Assembly: GCA_905233135.1 (NCBI GenBank)
Contig: CAJOCQ010000001.1
Location: forward strand, 1 to 64,000
Length of the DNA: 64,000 nt
Direction: 5' to 3'
Source of the DNA: an uncultured Selenomonadaceae bacterium
GTDB lineage: Bacteria; Bacillota; Negativicutes; Selenomonadales; Selenomonadaceae
Shown in pieces: positions 50,680 to 60,053 of the stretch. Each line of letters opens with the position of its first letter. The first letter of the stretch is position 1. Below the pieces are notes generated by a model, which saw only the letters and a program-made list of their open reading frames with translations, ran no database searches and had not been told where the DNA came from. The position numbers and the translations under genes were made by a program.

Positions 50680-50778
50680 CCCCCGCTAAAAATTTTTTTA
50701 TAATCATTTTATTTTCATATATCATATAAAAAATTTTTAAAAACTGCAATAAATCTGCTATAATTTGTAAAAATTTTT

Positions 50779-52047
50779 TTGGAGGTAAAAATTTTGCAGA
50801 ATAAAACATTGGCAACGGTAACATTGGCGGGTTGTGCAACATTGGCGGCGGGAACTTTGCCGCTTGCAAACAACGGCTTTCTATTCGGCTTGCTCAATCA
50901 CGGCTTTATAGCGGCGACAATCGGCGGGCTTGCAGATTGGTTCGCAGTTACCGCGCTTTTTCATAAGCCGCTGGGCATTTCCTACCGCACTGAAATTTTG
51001 AAACGCAACCGCAAAAGAATTTCTGACGCGGTTATAGAATTTGTCGGCGAAGATTTATTAAACACCAAAAATATTATGGAAACTTTGAAAGACGAAAACT
51101 CCGCGCAACTTTTGATAGATTTTTTTGAAAGTTACAACGGCAGGCGAAAAGTTAAAGACTTGGTTGGCGAAATTTTAACTGAAACTTTTTCAAAGCTTGA
51201 CGCGCAGAAAATTTCTTCGGAAGTTGCGCCGCTCCTTGAAGAAGAAGTTAAAAAATTTGACGTTACAAAAATTATTTCAGCCGCCGCGCAAGTCGTCACG
51301 AAAGAAAGTAATTCCCGCAAAATTTTAATAATGCTGCTTGAAACGGGCAGGAAAATTATTAACTCAAAACATATGCAGGAAGAAATTTTTCAAAAGATAA
51401 AAGAATTGCTCACGGCGTACGAAGGCGATTCAATGGGGCGCGCGATGGTTCTTTCTTCGCTGAATTTGACTGACGAAAAAATTTTGTCAATCCTGAATGA
51501 AAATGTTGAAGAAAAAATTTCTGCGACGATTGACGCGCTTAACGCCAATAAAATTATCGACGCCGAAAAAACTAAGGATGCGCAGGATTTGATTAAATCT
51601 TTTAACAACGCGGTAAATTCTGCAACTTCAAACATTGACGCGCAAAAGTTCCAAGCCGAATTTGAAAATATTTTCAACGCAAAAGTTGACGTTGCAAGCT
51701 ACATTGAAAATTTCATTGCGCAGAGTGATAAAATTTGGCACGCCGAAGTTGATACTCTTGTTGACAAAAAAATTGACGAATTTATTAACGACGCGGCGGC
51801 GCAGAAAAAATTTGATACGCTCGTTAAAAATATGTTGGAAAATCTTTTGAACGAATATCACGGACAAATCCCCGCGCTTATTCGCGAAAAGCTTGACCAA
51901 TTCGACGACGATAAATTAACTGAATTTGTTGAAAGTCGCGTTTCAAATGACTTGCAAATGATTAGGATTAACGGCTCTGTTTGCGGCGCGTTGGCGGGAA
52001 TGTTTTTATTTGTTGTTTCGCAGATTATCGCGCAGGTTATTGGCTAG
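50779..52047 (+). CDS. DUF445 family membrane protein (1)
   Basis: NHGFIAATIGGLADWFAVTALFHKPLGISYRTEILKRNRKRISDAVIEFVGEDLL; C-term LQMIRINGSVCGALAG. Confidence 0.88.
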   Translation: MEVKILQNKTLATVTLAGCATLAAGTLPLANNGFLFGLLNHGFIAATIGGLADWFAVTALFHKPLGISYRTEILKRNRKRISDAVIEFVGEDLLNTKNIMETLKDENSAQLLIDFFESYNGRRKVKDLVGEILTETFSKLDAQKISSEVAPLLEEEVKKFDVTKIISAAAQVVTKESNSRKILIMLLETGRKIINSKHMQEEIFQKIKELLTAYEGDSMGRAMVLSSLNLTDEKILSILNENVEEKISATIDALNANKIIDAEKTKDAQDLIKSFNNAVNSATSNIDAQKFQAEFENIFNAKVDVASYIENFIAQSDKIWHAEVDTLVDKKIDEFINDAAAQKKFDTLVKNMLENLLNEYHGQIPALIREKLDQFDDDKLTEFVESRVSNDLQMIRINGSVCGALAGMFLFVVSQIIAQVIG

Positions 52048-52061
52048 GAGGCGCAAATTTT

Positions 52062-53363
52062 TTGGAAAGATGGAATAACGCAGATACAACGCTGTTAATA
52101 GCCGCGCTATGTTTTTTGGCGGCGGTAGGATTCAGGATTTTATACCCCGAAACGATTTTGACGGAGGGATTTTTATTCGTAACGGAGGCGGCAATGGTTG
52201 GCGGAATTGCTGACTGGTTCGCAGTTACCGCACTTTTCAAAAAGCCGCTCGGTTTTCCGTTTCATACGGCGATATTGCCCAATCGTCGAAAAGATTTTGT
52301 TGAGGCGTCAACAACAATGGTACAGCAAGAATTTTTTTCGCGCAGGACGCTATTTAAAAAAGTAACGCACATTGATTTATTGCCGCTGTTGATAAATTAT
52401 CTTGAAAAGCCGGAAGTAAAACATTTCTTGCTCGGCGAAATTTTAGCGGCGTTGCAAAAATATATTTCAAAGTCAGATACAACGGCGCAAGTAAATTTTA
52501 TTGCGAACAAATTGCGGCGCGAACTTGAAAATATTCCCGTACAAAAAATAATTGACGACGGCGGCAGTTGGATAAAATCGACGGGCAAAGATACAGAAAT
52601 TTTTACAGCGTTAATGAAAAAATTAAAAGAAACAGCCGCCGAAGATTCAACGCGCGCAAAACTTCAGGAAGTGCTTGAAAATTTCGCCGCAGAAAAAACT
52701 AAAAACGCAAGCCCGTTTTCACTGTTAATGGCGGGGCTCGCGCAGGCGTTAAACTTCGTCAACTTTGAAGAAGCGGCGGAAATTATGCAAGTGCAACTTG
52801 TAAAAATGCTGGACGAACTTTCGCAGGATACGCCGCTGCAACAGCGCACGCTTGACGAATGCAGATTAAAACTTTCTGCGCTTGCCGATACTTCCGAATT
52901 TAGAAAATTAATCGAACGCCTGCAAGTCGATTTAGCAAGAAATTTGCCGCTCGAAAAAACAGTTGAAGCCGCGCTTTTAAAATTCAAGGGACAAATTTTG
53001 GCGGTTGAGTTAAATGAAAATTCACCCGTCGCGCAGGAGTCAAAAACACTCGGCGCAATTTTTACAGAAAATTTATTGGCGTTGTACGATGAATTTTTGG
53101 CGGCGTTGAAAAATGACGGTGCAATAAAAAAAGCTGTCGAAAAGTTTTTGAGTGAATTGACTGCTCGCGCCACGATTTACGCTCAACCGCTTGTCGGCGA
53201 AGTTGCAAAGTCCGCGCTTAACCGAATGACTGACGAACAATTAAACAGCCTTGTTTACGATAAAGCCGAGCAAGATTTTGTTTGGATAAGAATGAACGGC
53301 TCCATTGTCGGGTCAATAATCGGCGTGATAATTTTTGCGCTGATAAAAGTTTTTTCAATGTAA
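52062..53363 (+). CDS. DUF445 family membrane protein (2), tandem paralogue
   Basis: AAMVGGIADWFAVTALFKKPLGFPFHTAILPNRRKDFVEAS; C-term FVWIRMNGSIVGSIIG; TTG start. Confidence 0.88.
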   Translation: MERWNNADTTLLIAALCFLAAVGFRILYPETILTEGFLFVTEAAMVGGIADWFAVTALFKKPLGFPFHTAILPNRRKDFVEASTTMVQQEFFSRRTLFKKVTHIDLLPLLINYLEKPEVKHFLLGEILAALQKYISKSDTTAQVNFIANKLRRELENIPVQKIIDDGGSWIKSTGKDTEIFTALMKKLKETAAEDSTRAKLQEVLENFAAEKTKNASPFSLLMAGLAQALNFVNFEEAAEIMQVQLVKMLDELSQDTPLQQRTLDECRLKLSALADTSEFRKLIERLQVDLARNLPLEKTVEAALLKFKGQILAVELNENSPVAQESKTLGAIFTENLLALYDEFLAALKNDGAIKKAVEKFLSELTARATIYAQPLVGEVAKSALNRMTDEQLNSLVYDKAEQDFVWIRMNGSIVGSIIGVIIFALIKVFSM

Positions 53364-53394
53364 AAAAGCCGTCGCGCAGGACGCACGCTTTAAA

Positions 53395-53455
53395 GGAAAC
53401 AGGAAAGCAGGGGACAGATTCAATTCACTGTTCCCTAAAATCTGTTTCCTGTTTC
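53395..53455. repeat. Intergenic hairpin of degenerate tandem repeats (family H)
   Basis: GAAACAGGAAA...TTTCCTGTTTC arms. Confidence 0.75.
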
Positions 53456-53744
53456 ATAATAAAACGAATTGTTAAAACCTAAAATGAAAAATTTTTTCTT
53501 GTGAAATTTTAATTTTTCCGCCTAAAATGAAAAAAATTTAGCCGCCGAGAGCATGGCGGCTTTTTTATTTTTCGCGTTGCAACGCCATTCTTAATTTCAA
53601 ATTAAAAATGGTTAAACTTTTTTTATTCGCTTTAATCTGAAAAAATCCTGTAAATGAAAAAAAGATTTTCAACTATGACGCTATTTTAGCAAGTTAATCT
53701 GAAAGCCAACTGAAAAAAATAATAAAATTTTTATAAAAAAAAGC

Positions 53745-53773
53745 TTGACATTGAAAAATTTTTGTACTATACT
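53745..53773 (+). promoter_or_regulatory. Strong sigma-70 type promoter of SLH porin gene
   Basis: TTGACA (53745-53750) - 17 nt - TATACT (53768-53773). Confidence 0.85.
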
Positions 53774-53777
53774 ACGC

Positions 53778-53880
53778 CCAACTTGAAGGTCAAGGCAACC
53801 GGAAGAGGGAGTTTAGAGGAAACATGGACACTCCAAGCAGAAGTCTTCCGAAGCAAGAACCGGAGAGTTAAAGCAAAAAT
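53778..53880 (+). promoter_or_regulatory. Structured 5' UTR of porin mRNA
   Basis: CGGAAGA (53800-53806)/TCTTCCG (53844-53850) enclosing GGAGT (53808-53812)/ACTCC (53830-53834). Confidence 0.6.
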
Positions 53881-53921
53881 TCTAAAGTTTTAACGGTTCA
53901 TTCTTAAGGAGGATGTTCAAA

Positions 53922-55277
53922 ATGAAAAAGTCTTTAGTAGCAGCTTTGACAGGTGCGCTCGTAGTTGGCGCAACCGCAACCACTTTTGCGGCGGCAAATC
54001 CGTTCAGCGATGTTCCTGCAGGTCACTGGGCTTACAATTCAGTAACCAAGTTGGCAAGTGAAGGCGTTATCGAAGGTTATGGCGACGGCACTTATCGTGG
54101 TAACCGCAACATTACCCGTTATGAAATGGCTCAAATGGTCGCTCGTGCACTTGCACGCGCTCCTAAATCCAACATGAGCTCTTCAAGCCGCGCAGAACTC
54201 GACAAACTCGCTGCTGAATTCCGTGATGAACTCGACAGTCTCGGCGTTCGTGTTGCTGAACTCGAAAAAAATTCAGACAAAGTAAAATGGACAGGCAAAG
54301 TTGAATACACCTATAACCACCGCAAACTTTCAGGTTACGGCGAAGGCAAAGAGAAAGCTATGAGCCACAACGGCGTGTTCCGTCTCGAACCTAATATCGA
54401 AATCAATGACCACTGGAAAGTAGTTGCACGTTTGGATGCTAACTACAACGGTAAAGAAGATTCTACAGGCTACACTGAAAGTGACGGCAGCAAAGCAGGC
54501 GTTAAACTCAAGAGAGTTTATGCAGAAGGCGCGTATGGTAATTTCGGTGTTAAACTCGGTCGTTTCGGTTACTGCCCCTCAATCGAAGATGGTATCGTTA
54601 TGGATACAGTTGTCTCAGGTGTTGAACTTAAATACGGCAACAAATGGCAAGGCAGCATAATGGCAGGTCGTGTTGGCAAAAATTCTGACGAAGCTCACTT
54701 CTTAGGCGGCAATAAGGCTACTGATGTTTATGCTGATTTAATCGCAGGCGCATATGGTGCTTCTATCAATACGGATAAAACTGACATCCTTGCACTTAAT
54801 ATCAGATACAATCCCGGCGATCACGGTCTTTACGGCGGCGCAAGCTATTACCACGCAAAAGATAAAGACTTTATCTTGTTTAACAGAAACGACAAAGATA
54901 AAGCAAATATCTGGGCTGTAGGTCTCGGTTATAAATTCAATGATAAACTCGACTTACACGGCAGTTATGCTCGTAACTCCAAAGCCGAATTCCAAAAAGA
55001 TTCTTGGGCTATCGACCTTCGCTACGGCAATTACGGCGATTATGCTGAAAAAGGCGATTGGGCTGTTTGGGCAGGCTTCGCAAAATTCGGTCTCGGTGCT
55101 GATATTGCTACAGACCAAGGCGATGACGTTGCTACAGGTGAAAGAGGCTGGCACATTGGCGCAGCTTATGCTCCCTTCAAAAATGTTGGTCTCCAAATCA
55201 GATATGCAAATAACAAAATTATGGACACCCAAGTTAAAGACAGACACTTCTGGGGTCGTGCAGAATTCTTCTTCTAA
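53922..55277 (+). CDS. SLH-domain outer membrane porin (OmpM-like)
   Basis: Signal peptide; SLH FSDVPAGHWAYNSVTKLASEGVIEGYGDGTYRGNRNITRYEMAQMVARAL; beta-barrel ending ...FWGRAEFFF*. Confidence 0.95.
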   Translation: MKKSLVAALTGALVVGATATTFAAANPFSDVPAGHWAYNSVTKLASEGVIEGYGDGTYRGNRNITRYEMAQMVARALARAPKSNMSSSSRAELDKLAAEFRDELDSLGVRVAELEKNSDKVKWTGKVEYTYNHRKLSGYGEGKEKAMSHNGVFRLEPNIEINDHWKVVARLDANYNGKEDSTGYTESDGSKAGVKLKRVYAEGAYGNFGVKLGRFGYCPSIEDGIVMDTVVSGVELKYGNKWQGSIMAGRVGKNSDEAHFLGGNKATDVYADLIAGAYGASINTDKTDILALNIRYNPGDHGLYGGASYYHAKDKDFILFNRNDKDKANIWAVGLGYKFNDKLDLHGSYARNSKAEFQKDSWAIDLRYGNYGDYAEKGDWAVWAGFAKFGLGADIATDQGDDVATGERGWHIGAAYAPFKNVGLQIRYANNKIMDTQVKDRHFWGRAEFFF

Positions 55278-55318
55278 GAAGAACGCCGATTCGGTAAATC
55301 ATAATATTGTAACTTTTT

Positions 55319-55353
55319 CGAGAGTCTCCGATTCAGTCGGAGGCTCTTTTTGG
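55319..55353 (+). terminator. Terminator after porin gene
   Basis: GAGTCTCCGAttcagTCGGAGGCTCTTTTTGG. Confidence 0.85.
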
Positions 55354-55361
55354 TTGCAAAA

Positions 55362-55419
55362 AATTCTGCTATAATATAATTCTGCTATAATATTTTTGAA
55401 AGGAATTCTGCTATAATAT
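55362..55419 (+). repeat. Three copies of AATTCTGCTATAATAT (-10-like) motif
   Basis: 55362-55377, 55378-55393, 55404-55419. Confidence 0.9.
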
Positions 55420-55440
55420 TTTTGAAAGGAGGTGTTAAAA

Positions 55441-55781
55441 ATGGCAGAATTAGAAAGCATAGTCAATGGCATTGAAACAAAGATCAGCAACATTGAAACA
55501 AAAGTTGATATGTTTATTGGCGAAATAAGAGACTTCAAAAACGAAATGCGCAAACAAAACGAAATGCGCGCCGCCGAAATTGCCCGCGTCGATGCAAAAA
55601 TTGAAAAGCTACGCGAACAACGCGAAAAAGACAACGCTAAACACGCCGCCGATATTAAGCTATCAATGAAAAAATCGAAGAGAAATTTGACAAGCTGTCC
55701 AATCAATTTCATACTACGTCAATAGCAACAATTTTGGGCGTCGGAGCGATTGTTTGGGCGGTAGTTTCAGCTCTCAAATAA
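55441..55781 (+). pseudogene. Coiled-coil protein with C-terminal TM helix, frameshifted near 55660
   Basis: ORF 55441-55725 coiled coil; continuation in another frame: INEKIEEKFDKLSNQFHTTSIATILGVGAIVWAVVSALK* ending 55781. Confidence 0.75.
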
Positions 55782-55933
55782 AAAAAATTAACCGCCAAAA
55801 AACAGGCGGTAAAATTTCAATTTTAAATTCAATAAAAATTATATTGCGTCGTAATGAAACTGTCAAATTGCAGGAAAAAATTTCATTGCGGCGAATTTTT
55901 TTTCTATACTTTTAAAATGGAGCGTGGTTAAAA

Positions 55934-56518
55934 ATGTCCGCAAAAGGCGATATGCTTGCCGGTAAATGGTACAATGCAAATTTTGATTCGGAATTGATAA
56001 GGGAACGCAGAATTGTTAAAGATTATTGCTTGGAATACAATAATACGCCAATGAAAGATTTGGGCACGCGCCGCGATATTCTGCGCGAAATTCTCCAAAA
56101 TGTTCAAGTCGAACAAGTCGATATTCTTTCGCCGTTTATGGTTGACTACGGCTACAACGTTTTTATGGGCGCGGGTTGCTTCCTCAATCACAACGTTTAT
56201 TTAATGGACGGCGCAAAAATTACTTTCGGCAGAAAATGTTTCGTTGGTCCGAACTGCGGTTTTTATACGGCGTTGCACCCAATGGAATTTGAAAAGCGCA
56301 ATCAAGGTTACGAAATTGCAAAGCCAATTACTATCGGCGACAATGTTTGGTTCGGCGGAAATGTAATAGTTTTGCCCGGCGTAAAAATCGGCAACGGCGC
56401 GGTTATCGGCGCAGGCGCAGTCGTTACTAAAGATATTCCCGCAAATGTTTTGGCTGTTGGCAACCCCTGTAAAGTTATCAGAGAAATTCAAGGGAGTGGT
56501 AAAGGTGAGCGCAAATAA
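55934..56518 (+). CDS. Sugar/maltose O-acetyltransferase (left-handed beta-helix)
   Basis: KGDMLAGKWYNANFDSELIRER..., GAGCFLNHNVYLMDGAKITFGRKCFVGPNCGFYTALHP, IGDNVWFGGNVIVLPGVKIGNGAVIGAGAVVTKDIPANVLAVGNPCKVIR. Confidence 0.94.
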   Translation: MSAKGDMLAGKWYNANFDSELIRERRIVKDYCLEYNNTPMKDLGTRRDILREILQNVQVEQVDILSPFMVDYGYNVFMGAGCFLNHNVYLMDGAKITFGRKCFVGPNCGFYTALHPMEFEKRNQGYEIAKPITIGDNVWFGGNVIVLPGVKIGNGAVIGAGAVVTKDIPANVLAVGNPCKVIREIQGSGKGERK

Positions 56519-57752
56519 AAAATTTTACCCGTTGCGCCCAATCCAACGTTGGCTAATTGATACACATTTCAACAAAGCAAATTCTACAATGATGAACATC
56601 GGCGCATTATTAAAACTTTCTTCAGCCGTCGATATGGAATTTTTGGCGGAAGTTCTCAACGATATTTTAAAAGCGTACGATATTTTCAGCTGTCGTCTCG
56701 AAGTAAATCCCGAAACTTCAGATATTTGTCAAACTTTCGGCAATGAAATTATCCCTGTCAAAGTTAAAAATATTTCTGATGAAGAATTTTCCGTGCGCTT
56801 AGAAAAATTCAAAGAACCGTACAAACTGATTAATCAGCCGCTATACAGAATTTATTTGTTTCAAACACCGACGGCGAAATATTTGTATTTGGATTTTTAT
56901 CACGCAATTATGGACGGCGCGTCGTTGCAGATTCTTTTTGCAAAGGAAATGGATTTACGCTACAGAGGCAGAAAAATTTTGCACGCGCCGCAAAGTTACG
57001 CCCAACTCATTTTGGAAGAGGCGCAAATTTCGCCCGAAGAATTATCAGAAGGGCACGCTTACTGGAAAAATATTTTGTCTCAGTTTGACATAAAAAAACA
57101 TTTGCCGCCGATTGACGTTAAGGACGGAAAGGCTTGGGCTAAGGGAAATTTCAAAGTCAACTTGAAAAATATCAGCGAAGAATTTTTCAGGAACAGTCAC
57201 CGTAGCGAAAATACTTTTTTCCTTGCCGCGTCAATGTTGACTCTTGCAAAAATTTCAGCCGCCAATGACTCAATTATTTTTATGCGTCATAACGGCAGAA
57301 TTAATAAAAGCGAACTCCGCTTAATGGGCTTGATGTTGGAACAATTTCCTTGCATTTGGGATTTTCGCGCAGATTGTACCGTTGAAAAATTTTTGAACGA
57401 GCTTGAAGGCGAAATCAGAAAAAATTTTAATTACCGCCAAAGTTTGGATATTGTTTACAGCGAAGGCTTAGGCGCGGACTGCGCGACGTTCATTTTTCAA
57501 AAAAATATTTTTGGCGAACATATTATGATTGGTGACACTACCGCGCAAATTATCGATATGCCGCCGAATGAAATTTCAGCCGCCGAAAATTCTTTGGATA
57601 TTCAAGTTAAAGCTCTGGAGGACGGCACTTACAATTTAATTTTAGATTATGACGCGGGCAGATTTTCCGCGCAATTAATAAAAAATTTCGCTGCAATGTT
57701 TGATAAAAATATTATCGAACTCAAAAATTTAAATTCGGCGGTTAAAATTTAA
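56505..57752 (+). CDS. Stand-alone condensation-domain (NRPS C/PapA-like acyltransferase) protein
   Basis: FYPLRPIQRWLIDTHF..., LDFYHAIMDGASLQILFAKE (HHxxxDG variant); GTG start overlapping upstream stop. Confidence 0.75.
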   Translation: MSANKKFYPLRPIQRWLIDTHFNKANSTMMNIGALLKLSSAVDMEFLAEVLNDILKAYDIFSCRLEVNPETSDICQTFGNEIIPVKVKNISDEEFSVRLEKFKEPYKLINQPLYRIYLFQTPTAKYLYLDFYHAIMDGASLQILFAKEMDLRYRGRKILHAPQSYAQLILEEAQISPEELSEGHAYWKNILSQFDIKKHLPPIDVKDGKAWAKGNFKVNLKNISEEFFRNSHRSENTFFLAASMLTLAKISAANDSIIFMRHNGRINKSELRLMGLMLEQFPCIWDFRADCTVEKFLNELEGEIRKNFNYRQSLDIVYSEGLGADCATFIFQKNIFGEHIMIGDTTAQIIDMPPNEISAAENSLDIQVKALEDGTYNLILDYDAGRFSAQLIKNFAAMFDKNIIELKNLNSAVKI

Positions 57753-57803
57753 ATAATTCTCCAAAGTATGTTTATAAATTTAAAATTTTCTCTTTGAAAG
57801 TAC

Positions 57804-57925
57804 AGCATTTCTTTCTTTTTGAAAAAAGAAAGAAATGCTTAGCAAAGAAAGAAAAACTTTCGACCCGCACATAATTCAATCCTGAATTAAGTGCGGGCGG
57901 CGCACGTCCGTGTGCGCCGTGTTGC
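57804..57925. repeat. Dispersed palindromic intergenic element (family E, copy 8)
   Basis: AGCATTTCTTTCTTTTTgaAAAAAGAAAGAAATGCT (57804-57839), AGCAAAGAAAGAAAAACTTT, CCCGCACATAATTCAATCCTGAATTAAGTGCGGGCGG. Confidence 0.8.
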
Positions 57926-57999
57926 ACCTTCGTTCTACTTTGTACAAATTTTAGTTATTTATAGTTTGTAAACAGAATTTAAATTCTAAAACAGAAAGG

Positions 58000-59079
58000 T
58001 TGTTGGGATTGAAAAGGGAACTGATTCATCTTGAAAACGTGGTTAAGAAATTTGGAAACTTAACGGTTCTTGACGAAATCGATTTAACAATTTACGAAAA
58101 TGAATTTGTAACAATTTTGGGACCGAGCGGCTGCGGCAAAACTACTTTGCTTAGAATTATAGGCGGCTTTGAAACGCCCGACGCAGGCAAAGTTATTTTC
58201 GACGGCAAAGATATTACAAGCGTCCCGCCCAATCGCCGCCCAATTAATACCGTCTTCCAAAAATATTCTCTGTTTTCCCATATGAACGTTGAAGAAAATA
58301 TTTCATTCGGTCCGAAAATTGCGGGCAAATCTGCGGATTATATCAGCGACAAAGTTAAATATGCTTTAAAGCTCGTTAACCTTGACGGTTACGAAAAACA
58401 CGACGTTACTAAACTTTCAGGCGGGCAACAGCAACGTATTGCAATAGCGCGCGCAATCGTTAATGAGCCGAAAGTTTTATTGCTTGATGAGCCACTGAGC
58501 GCACTTGATTTAAAACTTCGCCGCGCTATGAGAGATGAACTTGTCCGCATTAATCGAGAAACGGGGATAACTTTTATTTTCGTAACGCACGACCAAGAAG
58601 AAGCCCTTTCAATGTCAGATACAATCGTTGTAATGAATCAAGGTTACATTCAGCAAGTTGGAACGCCCGAAAATGTTTATAACGAGCCCGAAAACGCCTT
58701 TGTTGCAGATTTTATCGGCGACAGCAATATTATTGACGGCGTTATGGTACGTGATAAATTGGTTAGAATTTTGGGCAGAGAATACGCCTGCGTTGACGTA
58801 GGATTTGCGCCTGAAAGCCCCGTTGACGTACAGATAAGACCCGAAGATATAACTTTGACTGAACCGCAGGAAAACGCCTTAACGGGCACTGTAACGCGCG
58901 TTGTGTTTTGGGGTATGTCTTATGATATAACAGTTGACGCAGGCGGCTTTTCGTGGCTTATACAGTCGATACACGGGCGCAAAATTGGCGAGCAGGTAAG
59001 CTTGCACCTTGACCCCTTCAATATTCAAATTATGGCTAAGCCGCAATCTGAAGACGAACAAATTGCTAAGGAAATTTAA
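58000..59079 (+). CDS. potA: Spermidine/putrescine ABC transporter ATP-binding protein
   Basis: LGPSGCGKTTLLRIIGGFETPDAG, LSGGQQQRIAIARAIVNEPKVLLLDEPLSALD, TOBE-like C-term. Confidence 0.93.
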   Translation: MLGLKRELIHLENVVKKFGNLTVLDEIDLTIYENEFVTILGPSGCGKTTLLRIIGGFETPDAGKVIFDGKDITSVPPNRRPINTVFQKYSLFSHMNVEENISFGPKIAGKSADYISDKVKYALKLVNLDGYEKHDVTKLSGGQQQRIAIARAIVNEPKVLLLDEPLSALDLKLRRAMRDELVRINRETGITFIFVTHDQEEALSMSDTIVVMNQGYIQQVGTPENVYNEPENAFVADFIGDSNIIDGVMVRDKLVRILGREYACVDVGFAPESPVDVQIRPEDITLTEPQENALTGTVTRVVFWGMSYDITVDAGGFSWLIQSIHGRKIGEQVSLHLDPFNIQIMAKPQSEDEQIAKEI

Positions 59080-59084
59080 AAATT

Positions 59085-59852
59085 ATGAATTTACAATTTG
59101 ATGAATCTTTGGCAGTAAATTATAAAAGCGCGGCTCAAAAAATCCGCGTTATGAGTGAATCGTGGCTTGTATCAAATTTATTTTGCCCGTGTTGCGGTAA
59201 TATTCATATTGATAAAATGAAAAATAATTTGCCGGTTGCCGACATTCATTGCGCAAATTGCGGCGAAATTTTTGAGTTGAAAAGCAAAAAAAATAATATC
59301 GGCGCAAAAATTGTTGACGGCGCATATAATACGATGATTGAACGAATTACCGGCAATTTAAACCCGCAACTTTTTATTATGGGATATTCGGAAAATTTAT
59401 TTGTAAAAAATTTAATCTTGGTGCCGAAATTCTTTTTTTCTCCAGATATTATCGAAAAACGAAAAGCTCTTTCAGAAAATGCAAGGCGCACCGGTTGGGT
59501 TGGCTGTAACATTTTATTTCAGAAAATTCCTGAGCAGGGCAAAATAAATATTATCCGTGACGGTAAAGAAATTGAAATTGCAAAAATTTTGCATCAGTAT
59601 AACCAAACTAAAAAATTAAAGACTAATAATTTAAATTTGCGCGGCTGGATGCTGGATATTTTAAACTGTATAAACGATATAAAATCTGAAACTTTTACCT
59701 TGCAGGAAATTTACAGATACGTAGATTTTTTAAAGTCAAAACACAATTTAAATAATAACGTTGAGCCGAAAATTCGGCAGCAGTTACAATTCCTGCGCGA
59801 TAAAGGCTTTATAGAATTTATCGGGCGCGGCAAATATAAGAAGGTGACATAA
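59085..59852 (+). CDS. Type IIM restriction endonuclease DpnI family (cleaves methylated GATC)
   Basis: YKSAAQKIRVMSESWLVSNLFCPCCGNIHIDKMKNNLPVADIHCANCGEIFELKSKKNNIGAKIVDGAYNTMIERI...NARRTGWVGCNI; C-term KIRQQLQFLRDKGFIEFIGRGKYKKV. Confidence 0.95.
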   Translation: MNLQFDESLAVNYKSAAQKIRVMSESWLVSNLFCPCCGNIHIDKMKNNLPVADIHCANCGEIFELKSKKNNIGAKIVDGAYNTMIERITGNLNPQLFIMGYSENLFVKNLILVPKFFFSPDIIEKRKALSENARRTGWVGCNILFQKIPEQGKINIIRDGKEIEIAKILHQYNQTKKLKTNNLNLRGWMLDILNCINDIKSETFTLQEIYRYVDFLKSKHNLNNNVEPKIRQQLQFLRDKGFIEFIGRGKYKKVT

Positions 59853-60052
59853 TGAAAAAATATCGTGTTATCATTGAAGAAATAATGTCTGAAGAATTTG
59901 AACTGGAAGCTGAATCGGAAAAAGAGGCAATTTCTAAGGCGATGGGTGCTTATAAATCTGGAGAATTTGTTTTAGAACCGGGAAATTTTGAATACGCACA
60001 GTTGAAAGTAGCGGATGAAGACGACAAATGCAGTGAATGGATTAAAATTTGA
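59852..60052 (+). CDS. DpnD/PcfM family protein
   Basis: MKKYRVIIEEIMSEEFELEAESEKEAISKAMGAYKSGEFVLEPGNFEYAQLKV; start overlaps DpnI stop. Confidence 0.88.
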   Translation: MKKYRVIIEEIMSEEFELEAESEKEAISKAMGAYKSGEFVLEPGNFEYAQLKVADEDDKCSEWIKI

Positions 60053-60053
60053 T

